In this document: in pieces, positions 12,680 to 25,032 of the stretch
Numbering within the stretch: the first letter of the stretch is position 1
Layout of the letters: the number at the start of each line of letters is the position of its first letter
Origin: Gymnogyps californianus
Lineage: Eukaryota > Chordata > Aves > Accipitriformes > Cathartidae
Length of the DNA: 64,000 nt
Direction of reading: 5' to 3'
Assembly: GCF_018139145.2 (NCBI RefSeq)
Contig: NC_059483.1
Span: 434,001 to 498,000 of the forward strand
The notes under the pieces: model-generated
The model's database searches: none
Seen by the model: the letters and a program-made list of their open reading frames with translations, nothing else
What the model was told of the DNA's origin: nothing
Program-made: the position numbers and the translations under genes

Positions 12680-13640
12680 CTTTCAACATGCTGCGAGGCC
12701 TCGGTAAACAGAGCGGCGTTCTGCCCGAGACGCGGCGGTGGCATGATCTGGAAGCGAAGTGGTTTGTCACCGGTCCAGCCCCGAGAGTCAAGGGGGGACA
12801 GACGAGGAGCACCCCCGGCTCCGCAGCCGCCGCTGCCCGGCGGGGCCCAGCGCCCTGCTCCCGGCCCTCCCCTCCCGGTAACGGCGGGCGCGCCCGCTTC
12901 ACTCTCGGGGGCCGAGGGCAGCCGGGCTCTGTCTCCCCGCAGCATCCCGCCCTTGTTCCCCGCGGGCCCCGCTGCTCCCCGCCTCAGAAGCCCCTCTGCA
13001 GCGCTGGGGCGCTCCCTGTCACTCTCCGACGCGCTGTCGGACGCGGCCCGCGGTCGGCGTTTGCCTGGACGGGGCGGCCCCGGGACGGGGAGCCGCGGCC
13101 GAGGCCGGGCCGAGCCGGGCGGAGGCCGTTGGGCGCCGCGGCTGCCGCCCGGTGAGGCGGCGGGAGGCCTCCCTCCCGGAACGGGGCGCCCTTCGTGGGG
13201 CCGGCGGGGCGGGGCCGCTCTGCCCCGAGGCGGGCCCGGTGCGAGGCGGGGCCGGGCCCAGGTGGGGCGCGGTGGCGGTGGCGGCGCAGCCATGCGGGCG
13301 CCCGGCGGGAGCCATGCACTGGGAGCGGGCGCTGCTGCTCCGCCGGGCCAAGGTACCGTGGGGCAGGGGCCGGGGGGACCGGCGGGGTGGCCCCGGGCTG
13401 GCGTAGGGGGCGCCGCGGGCTCTCCTCGGCCGGAGGGACCCAGCGCGGCCCCGGCCCCGGTCCCGGCCCCGGGGCTGAGCGGGCTGGTCCCGCGGCGGCT
13501 GGGCGCTTGCTGAGCCGGGGCGTTAAAAGCGCACCTGGGCCGAGGAGGGAGAGCGTCGCGGTGCAGCTGAACTGCCCGGTCCTTCCTCCTTCCAGCCGAG
13601 GGAGAAACGTCGGCGTTCGTTCTGGTTGCTTCGCGTGGTT
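12680..13640 (+). promoter_or_regulatory. TMCC1: CpG island, candidate internal TMCC1 promoter
   Basis: Base composition changes abruptly from AT-rich intron to very GC- and CpG-rich DNA and back within about 1 kb. GGGCGG-type SP1 sites are frequent (for example 13203-13215) and no TATA box is evident, as is typical of a broad CpG-island promoter. It sits about 1 kb upstream of the first shared TMCC1 exon and contains an ATG followed by a good splice donor in the correct phase (13314-13352). A second donor-like site, CCCG|GTGAGG, lies at 13151/13152 and could serve a non-coding first exon. Promoter activity is inferred from composition. Long open frames on both strands here are artefacts of GC richness. 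Confidence 0.7.
13314..13352 (+). CDS. TMCC1: TMCC1 candidate alternative first coding exon (13 codons)
   Basis: ATG at 13314 has G at -3 and opens MHWERALLLRRAK, ending exactly at AAG|GTACCG, a usable donor. The junction is in phase 0, matching the phase-0 acceptor at 14328, so the spliced protein would read RRAK-IERLEV. Human TMCC1 is known to have short isoforms that replace the long N-terminal region with a very short first exon ending in Lys immediately before the shared IE-LEV segment. The layout and length here agree with that, although the residues themselves are not ones I can match. The frame stays open upstream of the ATG, so an earlier start is possible. An out-of-frame ATG lies at 13292. 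No signal peptide is expected. The exon depends on inference from phase, position and the CpG island. Confidence 0.55.
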
Positions 13641-14327
13641 CGTTTGCGCCGAAATCGCGTTTAACTTTTTTTGGGGCTAAAAATGGGGTTCGTCCTTTGA
13701 AACTTGCTGTCTGTTTTCCTTCCACTTGGAGGCACCTGCTCGCAGGGTTTGTCGCTTACAGCAGGCACTGCAGGCCTGACAGCGTGAGGCAGGGCATGTT
13801 TTCAGAGGTCTGAAGGGCTCTTTATTTCTGTTTTAAGCACCGACCTTAGCAGATCTCTTGTTTTCTGGTAAGTTTCGTTATTGCTTGCTTTTGTACAAAC
13901 AGATGAAGCACTGGGAATAGCTTGGGTTTGCCGTATACTTGGATTTGTTTGGCTTTTGCTCTTTCACGGTTGCCTTCTCTGCCTTTTTACTCGCCGGCTG
14001 ATAGAGCTACTGGCCCTTTACCAAAACTTCAGGGAACTCAGCCTGCCAAACTTGGGTGCCCCGTCTTGCTTTGTGCTTGAGATTTTGGTTGTTTGAGGGC
14101 ATTAAGTTGGCTTAAGTATGAAGGGTATTGCTTTTTTCTCAGCTTTTACTAGATGTCTGTAAAGCACGTGAACCTCAATTGATTGATACTGTACCCTGGC
14201 CAGCTGAAAAAAGGCGCATTTTTGCAGAATTACATCCACTTGTCAAGTTGGTTGGCACAAAGAAGGAAGGGTTTTACATTAGTGAAGCTGGTGATCAGCG
14301 CTTATATTTCTCTCTCTCCTTGCCTAG
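13353..14327 (+). other. TMCC1: TMCC1 intron
   Basis: This runs from donor GTACCG at 13353 to the acceptor at 14321-14327 (TGCCTAG, preceded by a TC-rich tract). The first 290 bases are the tail of the CpG island and the rest is ordinary intron. An open frame at 14128-14355 overlaps the acceptor but is not conserved-looking and is not called. Confidence 0.75.
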
Positions 14328-15262
14328 ATCGAGCGATTGGAAGTCAGCAGCCTAGCGCAGACCTCCAGTGCAGTGGCCTCGAGCACTGATGGCAGCATCA
14401 ATGCAGACTCTGTTGATGGGACCCCGGATCCTCAGCGTACAAAAGTGGCTATCACACACCTGCAACAGAAGATACTGAAGTTGACCGAGCAGATCAAAAT
14501 CGAACAAACAGCCCGTGATGACAATGTGGCAGAGTACCTGAAACTGGCCAACAATGCAGACAAGCAACAGAGCGCCCGCATTAAGCAAGTGTTTGAGAAG
14601 AAAAATCAAAAGTCAGCCCAGACCATCTTGCAGCTGCAGAAGAAACTAGAACATTACCATCGAAAGCTGCGAGAGATTGAACAGAATGGGATCCCTCGGC
14701 AGCCGAAGGATGTCTTCAGGGATATGCATCAGGGTTTGAAAGATGTTGGAGCAAAAGTCACTGGCTTCAGTGAGGGAGTAGTAGACAGCGTAAAAGGTGG
14801 GCTTTCCAGTTTCTCCCAAGCCACGCATTCAGCAGCAGGAGCTGTGGTTTCCAAACCCCGGGAGATTGCCTCCCTCATAAGGAACAAGTTTGGGAGTGCA
14901 GACAACATTGCTAATCTGAAAGACTCCTTAGAAGAAGGCCAGGAAGATGGGACAGGAGGCAAGGCCCTAGGTGTTATTCAGAACTTTCAGTCAAGCCCAA
15001 AATATGGCAGTGAAGAGGATTGCTCCAGTGCCACGTCGGGCTCAGTGGGAGCCAACAGCACAACAGGGGGCCCTGTGGGAGCTTCTAGCTCCAAAACAAA
15101 CACTCTGGATATGCAGAGCTCAGGGTTTGATGCAATACTGCATGAGATTCAAGAAATTCGAGAGACACAGGCAAGACTGGAAGAATCATTTGAGGACCTT
15201 AAGGTTCGCTATCAGAGGGATTACTCATTAATAATGCAGACTCTGCAGGAGGAGCGGTACAG
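14328..15262 (+). CDS. TMCC1: TMCC1 main shared exon (central coiled-coil region)
   Basis: This 935-base exon begins after TTGCCTAG with [20 protein letters not shown] and ends at GGTACAG|GTATGT two bases into an Arg codon. It encodes about 312 residues nearly identical to vertebrate TMCC1. Landmarks in order are the STDGS Ser-rich start, the first coiled coil (from [19 protein letters not shown] through [20 protein letters not shown]), the [20 protein letters not shown] segment, [17 protein letters not shown], a Ser/Gly-rich linker with [15 protein letters not shown], and the start of the second coiled coil ([20 protein letters not shown]). TMCC-family proteins anchor in the ER by a C-terminal hairpin with this part facing the cytosol. 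TMCC1 has been linked to ER junctions and to ER-dependent endosome fission. In the 474-residue short form this exon covers residues 14 to 325. Confidence 0.97.
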
Positions 15263-18200
15263 GTATGTACTTTTGTACTTTGTTTCAGAATTAAATACTG
15301 TGAGTTGCAGAGCACCAGAGTCCTGGATAATACTACTCAGCAGGCTGTTCCCAGCAGCCTGATTCAGATGGGAAGTTCTGCGGTCTTCTCAGGATTTTGC
15401 CCTCCCAGCTTTGTCTTTTGTAAACATTGTTATCTTATTGCTCATCTCCCTTTCTGTACAAGAAAGAAATAGTGAGGAAAAAGGTTATTTCATAGTGTTT
15501 TCAAGATAAATAGTTAAGCTAAAGAGGTTTAGAAAGGTGTCTCAAAAGGCCAGGATTACATTGATGCAGTTACTATTATCCAGATAGTGCTTTGCCCTGC
15601 AAAAATCCTGCCAAGGTTTGGGTCAAGGCAAGAGACAGGGAACTACATGTGGACAGTGTCCTGACCCTGCCTCCTCCAACACTCAGATCTGTATCTACCA
15701 GAGAAAGAAATACCCAGCTTTCTTAGGGCTCTCCAAAAAGACATGATCTTGCCCGTGTGCCAAAACTAGGATATCCCCTTCCCTTCTCCGCTCAGCCCCA
15801 AAGTGGCAGGGTTCAATGAAATGAAGTTAAATTAAATGTCAGATATTGGCAGTGCTCTTGTCGTGCAGGTCACGTGGCTCTGGAACGGGGTAACCCATGT
15901 TTCCCTCAGCCTTCCCCTCGCTGGAAGGAATGGAAAGGCGGAGGAGTTGCTGCAGTACTGCCGGTCCCTGGTCAGGTCACAGGGGAGAGGTGATGGTGGC
16001 TTCAGGGAGGCAGCCTGACAGTATGGTATGGCAGCCAGCTCCTCTCACCACCCCGAGGCTACCCCCACCTCCCCCCCAGGAAAGCAACCCACGGAAAGGT
16101 GCTGAGGGAACGCTTTCCTTTCCCCTTCCATGCTGGATAGGAGAGAGCTCTCAGCAGGCTGCCCCATGCTGTCCAGCAGAACATCTTGCGTCCTCGCCGT
16201 CACACGCTGGGAGCAAGGGCTCGTTACCAGCTGCCCTTCTGCAGCCGTTCAGGACGCTGCAGTCTAAATCAATGGGATTCTTAAACTGCGCTTTTTAAAC
16301 TTTAAATAACAAATGGAACGGGACCAAGTCCTCATTCTGGTGGAGGACAGCAGGCTTTTGTAATGAGGTTGCTTATGGCCTTCGTCACTTCGGCCAGGCT
16401 GTGAAGCACAACCTGTGAGGCTCAGCAGAGCTGCTGGGTGTGGGGACAGGCTTTCTGAAGTACCTTCTGCCACTTGCTGCGTTGGTTTGCATGGTACGAC
16501 ATGGAGTTGTCCTACAGCTCTTTAGATGTGCTGGTGCCAGATCATTGGAAAAACATTTGAAAAGGCTTAGCCTGCTAGGATCTGTAGAGACAGCAAGCTT
16601 TCTGTGTGCGTTGCAAAGCTTGGATAGACAAAGCCAGGCCAACACCACTTTCTAATCCCATTTTGCAACAATCAGCGATTTGACTGAAACCAGCGCCCAG
16701 CACAGCAACTTTGGTTCCTAGTGCCTCATTGTCATAAAGTCACATAACGAAGCAATGTGGAGTTTGATCTTCCACTCTGCAGCAGAGAGGGGTCCTGTTG
16801 TCTGTTGCTGTGTAGGTGGTTGTTTCACACACACAGCGGCAGCCATTCGTGGTGGAATGCTATATGCAAGGACAGTACAGCTGAAGGAGAGGCCTGAAAG
16901 TACGATAGAAGACCTTGGGGACTGATGTATGTTGTCAGCTAAACTAGCTAGTTATTCCCTGAAACCATTTAGCAAGGTTCACGTAGGTCCTCATACTAGT
17001 GCAATGTGAAGTCCTATCTGTCATGTGCCGTTAACCTTTACTGAGTCCTCCCGAGGTGAGCCCAGAGCCTGACCATGGCAGCCTGGAGTGAAAAGCTTCC
17101 GGGAGAATCTGTATTTGGCTTATAAATGCTTAAAAAGATAGTAATTTATACCTGCCGTTTGGAATGTTGATGCAAATCAGTTAAAGGTGTGACCTTTAAA
17201 GAGGACCAGTTAAACCACACTAAGTGCCCTTGTCTCTGTAGGCTTTCAGAAGTGAGCAGGTAACTGCACGATCCGCAAGGAGCTCATGGGTTAATCACAG
17301 TGAGCTTAATACCTTATTGTACAAATCTAGATTCTTGTTTGATAGCTTCTGTATTTTAAAACATCATGAAGATAAAAGGCAACATCACCCTGAGAACTGG
17401 GAGGTTACGTGATGTGTCTGAGGACAGAGATGATGCTGCCGCCTTGGCAGAGAAGGCTGGCACCTGCTCCTCCGGCTAGGAACCCCTCTCGTTCCTCAGC
17501 TCTCTTCAGAAAAAATGAAAAGATAGGAATGGAGGTTGTGGTTTGAAGCTGGGAGTTCAAATTAATCATAACTGGCTTTAAAAGCTGTAAACACCTCATA
17601 ACTCTGCTCTGTTTCTGGGAAGCTTTCAAAAACAAGCACTGAGTTCAGTTAGAGCTTAAAAAAAGAAGTATTTTGGAGAAGCCTGTGCTCGTAGGGCAAC
17701 ACTGAGTGTATTGCACCTGGAAGCTGGAACAAAGCACGTGCCATGACATTTTCTCACCCGGTCTTTGTCCATTTCCTCTTTCTTAGATGTTCTACTTTTT
17801 TGCAGGTTCTGATCTTTTTTCCTTGCATGTTCATGCAGTGTCTGTTTATCAGCCATGGCTTGCCTCGCAGGTTTTCCATGACCTCCTCAACCTCCTCCCT
17901 CCCTCTCCCTGCTTCCAGATCTTGCCTATCAATCCATGTAGCTGCCAGTTTGCTAACTGGCTCCAGGGCAGGGACTTGCTGGTGCAGTCGCTCCAGTTCT
18001 CCCGCCCTGGTGCTGCAGGGAGCCCAGGCTGGCCTGGTGGCACCTCGGCAAGGCCGGGGTGGGCTGTGCTGCCCTGCCTGCCTGCTGGCAGCACGTGCTG
18101 GCCCCAGAGCACCGTGCCGCTCCACCGGAGCTGAGTCATCAAGGAAGGAAGATTCTGGCGGCGCCTTGGCCGTCATTGTGTTTCTTCTGCACTGGGAGCG

Positions 18201-21200
18201 GGCGCCGAAATAGCCTGTTGCTTATCTCATCGATTAGAAGGTGGCGGTTGTTTACTGATACGAGCAGGGACTTTCTGTGCTATTGAGACTGAAATTAAGT
18301 TCCTGCTGAGTATTTTCATCTTGCGTGTCCCTTTAGGAACCTGTTTGTACGTGGTGAAATCGTGAGCTCACATATTTGGAGCGTGGCCAGTCCGAGGGTT
18401 TGGGTTTCTTCCCAAGTCTGGCATCCTTGGAAAGGGCATTTAGGTCTCCCACGCTCCTGTCGGGAGAAATCCGTCAGCCAAAATGCTAGACGTTGGTGCT
18501 TTCATTTATCCGATTTTTGCTGTAGTCTAATTGTTGGACTTCAGTCTGTTCTCATGATTTATTTTAAAATAGATCAAACGTGCTAAACCTTTGAGGTCTA
18601 GAAGGGTTGAAGAGGCCTTTCTGGAGCGTGGCCGGGCCGCAAAGGCAGCGTGTTGGGTCAGGCGGGTGCTCACCCAGCCATGAAAGCACTGAAACGTCCC
18701 TGCAAAGCTGTCGTCTTCCGCCGGGGGAGGTTCAGAGCTGGAAGCACAGCGTGATGCGGGCGCCGAGAGCAGCTCATGCTCCCTCGGGAGCAAGCTCTGT
18801 CCCTCGCATATCGTCTAGATAGAAGACTTGGAGTATATTGCAGATAGATACTGCTTTTAGCTGTTACTCTGCTATTGAAAGCAGTGTGTTCAGTAGCATA
18901 AAAAATTTATTTGGATGACAAATAAAGATCAGATGAAATTTTGTATGACATAGCTATAAAAAAAAAGGTCCATCTCGAGAGATGCTTGAAGAGAGCTATT
19001 AAACTCCTTTCACAGTGTACTGTGAAGATCTTTTAGCATAAGTTTGGTCAGAGTTTCTTTACTCACCAAAGCACTTACTGACTGCAGATAAAACATCTTT
19101 TTCATCACGTGTCTCCCTTACATACGCTGTATGAGCCGTGTATTTTGCAGCTATTACTTTAAAATGCCTTAAAGCTCTTAAAAAAATGAGATGGTCATAA
19201 ATGTGCTTCTCAGCCTTTTTCAGATCAGTTCCCTGATTCCCCAGCAATGAGCCTCAGAAAACATGTGGAAATCTGACATGGCTTTTTTAAATGAAGTGTT
19301 CCTATATCCCATACTTCAGCCGAGCACCCCAGCAGTTTACTGGGTGTCTTCCATATGAACATCTCTGATGATCTCTGAGATACTTGTGACAGTCGGCACT
19401 AGTCTGTTACACAGAAAAGTTTCTGTGCTGGAGCTTGTTAATCTAGAGGCTAGTAATTTTAGGGAGAAATTTCACTTTTTAGCTAGTGAAAAAATAATTC
19501 TTAGACTCCAATGAGGAATTTTCCATACCTGAAATACAGTGGGATTTGATCATTCAGGGCACTGCTACATTCACAGACAAGTTTAGAGTCTGTTGCGTAG
19601 ACACTGGCACTCATAGGTTAGAGAGGGAAGTGTAAGTATAACCTTAACCCTCTTGACAGGTGTCCTATCCCTTTTGTTTTTGTAATACCTCTGAGTTAAA
19701 TGTGAACCGTCCTTCAGTAGGAAAGCTTCAAGCCCTGTAAGTCACATGAACCCCTCTTAGCTTTTCAAATTTGAACACCAGTAGAAAACAGCAGGGGAAA
19801 AAAGCATTTTCTAAATTGTACATAATGGGACAAGGAGTGAAAAGGAGATGAATGGAGGAAGTGTAATTTCAAAATAAGCCTGGGTAGGTGGTGCTGGTGG
19901 GGTGGTGTTGTTTTGTTTTGGTTTTTTTTTTAAATAACCCAATTCCAGCAGTTGCCTAACACGCCAGTTTCTGAAAGCGCAGATGATTCTTGGGTGCAAA
20001 CTGCAGAAGTTCTGGGGTTGAGCAGGGAACTGAAGTGTGGTTCAGGAACAAGCCAGTAGCCCTGCATTCAGGGCAGGGAGGATTGGAGCCAACCCTTTTG
20101 CTAATCATGTTATGCTTAAACTCTTAACTGTACGGATTTGCAGGGTTTCCTTATGTTTCCTGTAGATTGAGGTAGTTTTGAAGTTATTAAAATACAATTG
20201 TTTCTTGTTAGAGAACAGGATTTGAGCTGCCTGGCAACAGCTGTTTTACGAAGGGCGTTTATGTGGGAGGAGGTTAAAAGACATAATCGCGATATTTTCA
20301 GAAATGCTAAAGTCCCTTTTTGTGTAATAAACCCACTGGAGAATTTTGTAATGTATTAAACTGAATATATTTCAAGTAATTGATGCTGCCTTTGGGACTT
20401 AGAGTGGGTTTAGTTGTGATTTCTTGGTGGTGGCAGGTTGTGTTTTTTTAGGTTGGGTGGGAACAAGTGGCAATATTAATTATCTGGGCTCCTTCTTCAT
20501 TAGCCAGCCTTCACATGGCTATTCCCTTGTTGGCAGCTTGTCGTTCTTGGGAAACCAGTTCTCCTGTGTGTCCTGTCTCGGTTGCACAGCTATTGTGGCA
20601 CCTTTCTGGGCTGAGCCGTGTCAGCCAGTGGTTGTCTTAGTCTCACTACTGGTTGACCACATGTGTTTCATTGCTGGAAATTGTCATGCTATGTCTGACT
20701 CCTCCTTAGTTTAAAGCAATATTGCATTGGGAATGTAAATGAAAATTCTCTTCAGACTTCTCAATTAAAAACAAAACCCCAAGACTATTTTTAAAGGTTA
20801 GCTTTTCCCTACAGATTCTGAATATTTAGCTTGTGAAGCACCAAAAAAATCTTGAAAAAAACCAGAAGCAGGATTTTTGTCTTAGTTTCAGAACTTGTAA
20901 TTAAATTCTTCATTCTGGATAAATATTGTTTATTCATTTTATGCGTGTGTGTGTATGAATTAAATTCAGATGGAGTCAGAGGGGAACTGAAATTAAAACA
21001 AGGAGTTATCTCTGTGTTGAATTCCTTAGAAATTTCTCAGTTATTAGTATCAAGGGTCAGATGATAAGAGCTGTACGGTAAGCTTTTTCCATGCTGTTAT
21101 GATGAGTAGACAGTGGAAATTGGAGTGGAAAAACCCCAATGACCGCAATAGCTGTACCCATACCTTAGTTACCATCAGAGCTGTCGCTCGTAATGAACCA

Positions 21201-22183
21201 AGAATGAGAAACTAGAGGGAAGTGTGGTGGAAGAGGATGGTATGGATGGTGCCCAACTCACTGCTCCCGACCCTTGGGCTGTGGCCCAGCTCTCTGTGTA
21301 TGTTTACCTTTTGGAATTAATAGAAATACTTGCCTGATTTTAAAAGGGTGTTGAAGCATCAGTTGCTTGTAAATTTGGACTTGAAATTCCAAAAATGAAG
21401 TGCTACATACAAATGCAAAGTAACCCTAATGTATTTTGAAAGTGCTAAAATAACATTATGGAGTTATCATTGAAGTCAATTTAAAACTCCCTCAATGAGA
21501 AACAAACTGTATGTCTCAGAATTGTCATAACTCAGGTTTTCTGGGCAGCCCTCTTCCTCAGGACTGCTCCAGTCCATTCACCAGTAGCAAATTGAAAAAT
21601 AAGCCTGCAGGTTAATGATTCATGTGCCCTCCTTACAAATAATATGATGGTCTTTGCTGGTTAAGTTGCATCATTCATGGGAGATAAAGAAAAACTAAGT
21701 CAAAGATACCCATGTGACGTCACACATAGAGGTCAGACAGGACCATTGTGTTCTCTGAGGCGTCGGTCACATTTCATTTTTGTGTCATTTTTATGCCTGT
21801 TCGTGTTCTGAGTGTAGATGAAAATGCTTAAGAGCTTATGGTATTAGAAGGGAACTGTTTGGTTTACAGAGAAGTTTGGGGAATAACTTAGTCTATTCTA
21901 ATTCTGTCCTTGATTTCTTGCATCACTTGACAGTTGTCATTTAACCACTCTGTGTGTTTTTCCCCAGGATAGAAACAGGATTAACATTACCTTACTTGGT
22001 AGAAAGGATTTCCTTAGTTCCCAGTGAGAGGGCCTTACATTGTAATGCATGCTTTTGTAATGACTGAGGTAGCCACACTAGTTTTCAGTAAAAAGTCTGT
22101 GATGTTCATTGCTCAGTTGTTACTGGTGTAATTTTGCCATCCTCTTCTCATTCAAGCTACTGTACTATGTATATAATTTCTAG
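15263..22183 (+). other. TMCC1: TMCC1 intron (6.9 kb)
   Basis: GT at 15263 (AG|GTATGTAC) and AG at 22182-22183 (ATTTCTAG) bound this intron in phase 2. It has no supported gene. The frame stays open for 33 codons past the donor to a stop at 15360-15362, which would matter only if the intron were retained. An old MIR-like fragment lies near 21905-22010. The rest is mixed-composition intron without clear repeats. Confidence 0.92.
21905..22010 (+). mobile_element. Possible degenerate MIR-type SINE fragment
   Basis: The order of short matches follows the MIR core in forward orientation: a TCCTTG...CACTTGACAG..TCATTTAACC segment, then a CTCTGTGTGTTTTTCCCC segment, then AGAAACAGGATTAACATTACC where MIR has its AAAATGGGGATAATA-type stretch. 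The copy is short and much diverged, so chance similarity is possible. Confidence 0.4.
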
Positions 22184-22319
22184 ATGTGAAAGACTCGAAG
22201 AGCAGCTAAATGACCTGACTGAGCTCCACCAGAATGAGATCCTCAATTTAAAACAGGAGCTGGCCAGCATGGAGGAGAAAATTGCCTATCAGTCTTATGA
22301 GCGAGCCCGGGACATCCAG
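22184..22319 (+). CDS. TMCC1: TMCC1 exon, second coiled coil
   Basis: This 136-base exon follows ATTTCTAG. Its first base completes the Arg codon split by the previous intron (AG|A), and it ends at GACATCCAG|GTGGGT in phase 0. It encodes [40 protein letters not shown] and ARDIQ, which is invariant or nearly so in vertebrate TMCC1 and TMCC3. Heptad spacing of Leu, Ile and Ala shows it as the continuing coiled coil just before the membrane anchor. In the short form it covers residues 325-370. The reading frame across 15262/22184 is continuous, which confirms both junctions. Confidence 0.97.
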
Positions 22320-25032
22320 GTGGGTGACAGAAACAAGGAGACTCAACTCCTGTCTTCCACCTGCTCTTTCCATAATTCATTCGCTTTTGAAATACTTCTG
22401 TGATTCAATATTTGGTTTTAATCCTTGCAGCTTTATTGCTAAACTGCATCTTGACAAGTTCTGAAAGGGCCTTTATTCTGTCTCGGACCCTCGGGTATCT
22501 CTCCAAGTAACCTCTTTTGTCAAGAAGGGCTGTGCCCATGCACCAGCAGGCAGGCTCTTCTGCAGAGGGACCCTGCCACGTGGTCCAGAGCAGAGTTTTT
22601 AAGTAAGTTGTAGCAAAGTGGAAGCCTGCGTCCGCTTTTTGTACAGGGTTTTGTAGGGTATTAGAAACTAAGGGGCCATGACCTGAACACTTTTTTTTAC
22701 AGTAGTGTTCCCAGTAAACGGACCCTAGGGTGTGTTTGTGTCACTGATTTTAGAGCAGCAGTCACATACATCTAAGGAAAAATGGCTTTGTGTATCCACT
22801 GCATTGAGTCAGGAAACAATTCTTTCTGTTGGTTTTGCCCAAATAAGGAGATATTTTTAAAAGAGAAGTTTCTTTCAGTACGTAAAAGACCAAAGCTATG
22901 GAAACAGAGATTATGAAGTTGGAGGGCCTTCCACAGAGCAAAAGAGCTGGGAAATGATCTGAGCAACCGCTAAACCTTATACAGAAAGGCCTATTCAGAA
23001 ACAGGCTTTTCGTCCATTTTAAATAGTTGTTGTGCTGGTTTTAGCAGGCATCTCAGTTCTGATGGCTGACGTGAGATATTTATAGCGTGAGCAGAGAATT
23101 GCAGGTCAAAGTTCTCCCTCTATCCTCCCCCCGAGGTGCTTCAGCCAGGTGATTTCCTCAGGAGACAGAGCAGGCTGTGCTTCTGGCACACTCGTAGATC
23201 CAGCTGCGAGTCCAGTTGACTCCGTGTCCTTCCAGGTTGCTTGCTGATAGAGGAGGCTGAGCAGTTCTGTTCCGTACTCTCGGGGACCATAGCTGAAGAG
23301 AAGCCCGTCATGTTTCATTGACCCCCACAGACATGATGCAATGACAGAGAAATGGAACAGGTGACAATGACCTTTAAGTTAAGGTTAAAATAAATCAGTG
23401 TCTGTGGACAGTGGTGCCATGGCCTCCGGCAGAGCAAACAGGAGGTTCTCCCTTGGGGGAATGTTAGAATATTCAGGGTTTGTTCTCTTCTCTAATTTAA
23501 CACGGCAGGAAGAAGTAAGGTTGAAAACTTAAATGAAAGTGGGGATTTCTCAATAGCTATTTTTAATCTTCATTTTATGCTTCAGCGCTTTTAGTGTAAA
23601 CTTGCAAATTGGGACAGACTATTCCTGAGCATTGCTGGGGAAAAAGTAAGTGTTGAGTTTTCTTGCATGAAAAACTGATTAAGAGCATGGGCTAATGTTA
23701 CAGAGGAACAGAGTCCTGGTTCCTTTTTCAGCGACCAGTCTGAGAGAGACTGCTGCTTGCTGCAGACTTCTGGATGTTACCCAGAGTTGGCCTTTATGTC
23801 TGAGAAAAGCAGCTCTGAGGGAGGATTAATGGAAAAGTTGTAACTTTGTATCTCCAAGAGCAGAAATGTCTCATTGCATTAGCTGCCTTAAAACCTCTCT
23901 TGCTTCTCCCTAGCCCACCCACTGCATGTCGCCAGTGTTGTACTGTGGGTTGGGTTGGTCCGTTTGAGGTTCAGCATGGCGAAAAGGTCTGAAAACAATC
24001 ACCCCCAAGTCAGCGGTGCTTTAGAGATGTTGTTTTGCACAGGACAGTCTTCTCCTTCCATGTACTTTTGCTTTGCCTCTTCCTAGAGGCAGTTTCATAA
24101 ATCTCATGCTTCTTACCCTTCTCCTAGACATCTCCTTTCTCCCACCCTTGCAGTGTCACCTGGAGCTATGCCAGTGCCACAGCTTGCTGCAGTCTGGAGG
24201 AGATCTTCCTCCTGTGACGCCAGCTGTGCAGTCCCAGCCTTGGTACTCCTCAAACCTTTCCCTGAGCTCATTCAGCTCACTAAGCAAGCAGAATGCAGCC
24301 GAGTCTTTTTGGTTAGTTATTTTTGTTGACTTAGTTTTCTGCCAGGTTGACTAGAGAATTGAATGGGCTCACAGAGGGGTCAGATAAGCACAGGCCACTG
24401 CAAGGAAAGGGATGGAAACAGGAGGCTCTGGGAATGCACATCCCAGAGAAGGAAGAGGAGGAAGAGTGCTGGCTAGACGCAGCACCTTTGTCCCCTCAGT
24501 GGTCTCTTGAAACCAGAGCTGAAGTGAGCAGCTCACTGGGTAGCCCCCCCTTTCTGGACAAAGGCTGTCTGATTGCTGGGGGCTGTCGGCATCCTCCTCC
24601 CTCTGGGTCCGACGGCAAGGCAGGAAGGATGGTCAGGTCTCGGGTGACCATTGCACCGTGTGCAGGGACAGGCAGCTGACAGTGCAAAGAGGCAGCTGAA
24701 GTGTGTGTTTTAACAGAGCCTGACTTCTGCCCAGCCTGTCGTCTCTCTGTCGAGCCTCTCTGGTGTAAACGAGATGACATGGCGTGTTACAAACTGCAGT
24801 ACGTAGTTAACGAGGGGCTCCTCACGTCAATCACATGAGATGGCACAGCTTCCTCTACTCCCGCTGCAGGGCATGAAATCAGTGTAGTGACTCATGTCCT
24901 GCAGGAGCTGTGTGAGGCATGAGGAGGGTGGCCCTGGTCTGGCCTAGTCGATAAGGTAAGAGCTGTGGGCTGTCCACCACTGGGGCGGACTTGTGGGGTG
25001 CTGGCAACCCAGCGGTGTGTTCTTGCCAACAG
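22320..25032 (+). other. TMCC1: TMCC1 intron (2.7 kb)
   Basis: Donor GTGGGT at 22320 and acceptor CCAACAG ending 25032, phase 0. No feature beyond ordinary intron sequence is seen. Open frames at 24347-24679 and on the minus strand near 24496-25310 are incidental; the latter is the antisense shadow of the last exon. Confidence 0.92.

Larger units (their letters stand above)
1..12680 (+). other. TMCC1: Non-coding stretch: TMCC1 long-form intron or 5' flank
   Basis: No exon can be supported here. The open frames are short, lack plausible splice contexts and match nothing I recognise. The long TMCC1 isoform known from mammals has further 5' exons (a basic, Ser-rich region ending just before IERLEV). 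No such sequence occurs here, so those exons must lie to the left and this stretch is most simply their last large intron. It is AT-rich with few repeats: a 22-base C run (2949-2970), a 17-base A run (4780-4796) and one CR1 fragment (7597-7745). A GATA motif with a nearby ETS motif lies at 10153-10169. Calling it intron rather than upstream flank is inference from the gene family. Confidence 0.6.

Noticed and set aside
12676..13725. 349-codon minus frame and 289-codon plus frame (12644-13513) in the TMCC1 CpG island
   Set aside because: Pro/Ala/Gly/Arg-rich frames arise because stop codons are rare in GC-rich DNA; no motif or family resemblance.
14128..14355. Possible extra TMCC1 exon just upstream of the 14328 acceptor
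   Set aside because: Its frame differs from the TMCC1 frame through the junction and the residues match no TMCC1 isoform I know; the acceptor at 14328 is clear.
15263..15362. Read-through extension of the main TMCC1 exon to a stop at 15362
   Set aside because: The donor at 15262/15263 is good and the next exon restores the split Arg codon exactly; intron retention is possible but unsupported.
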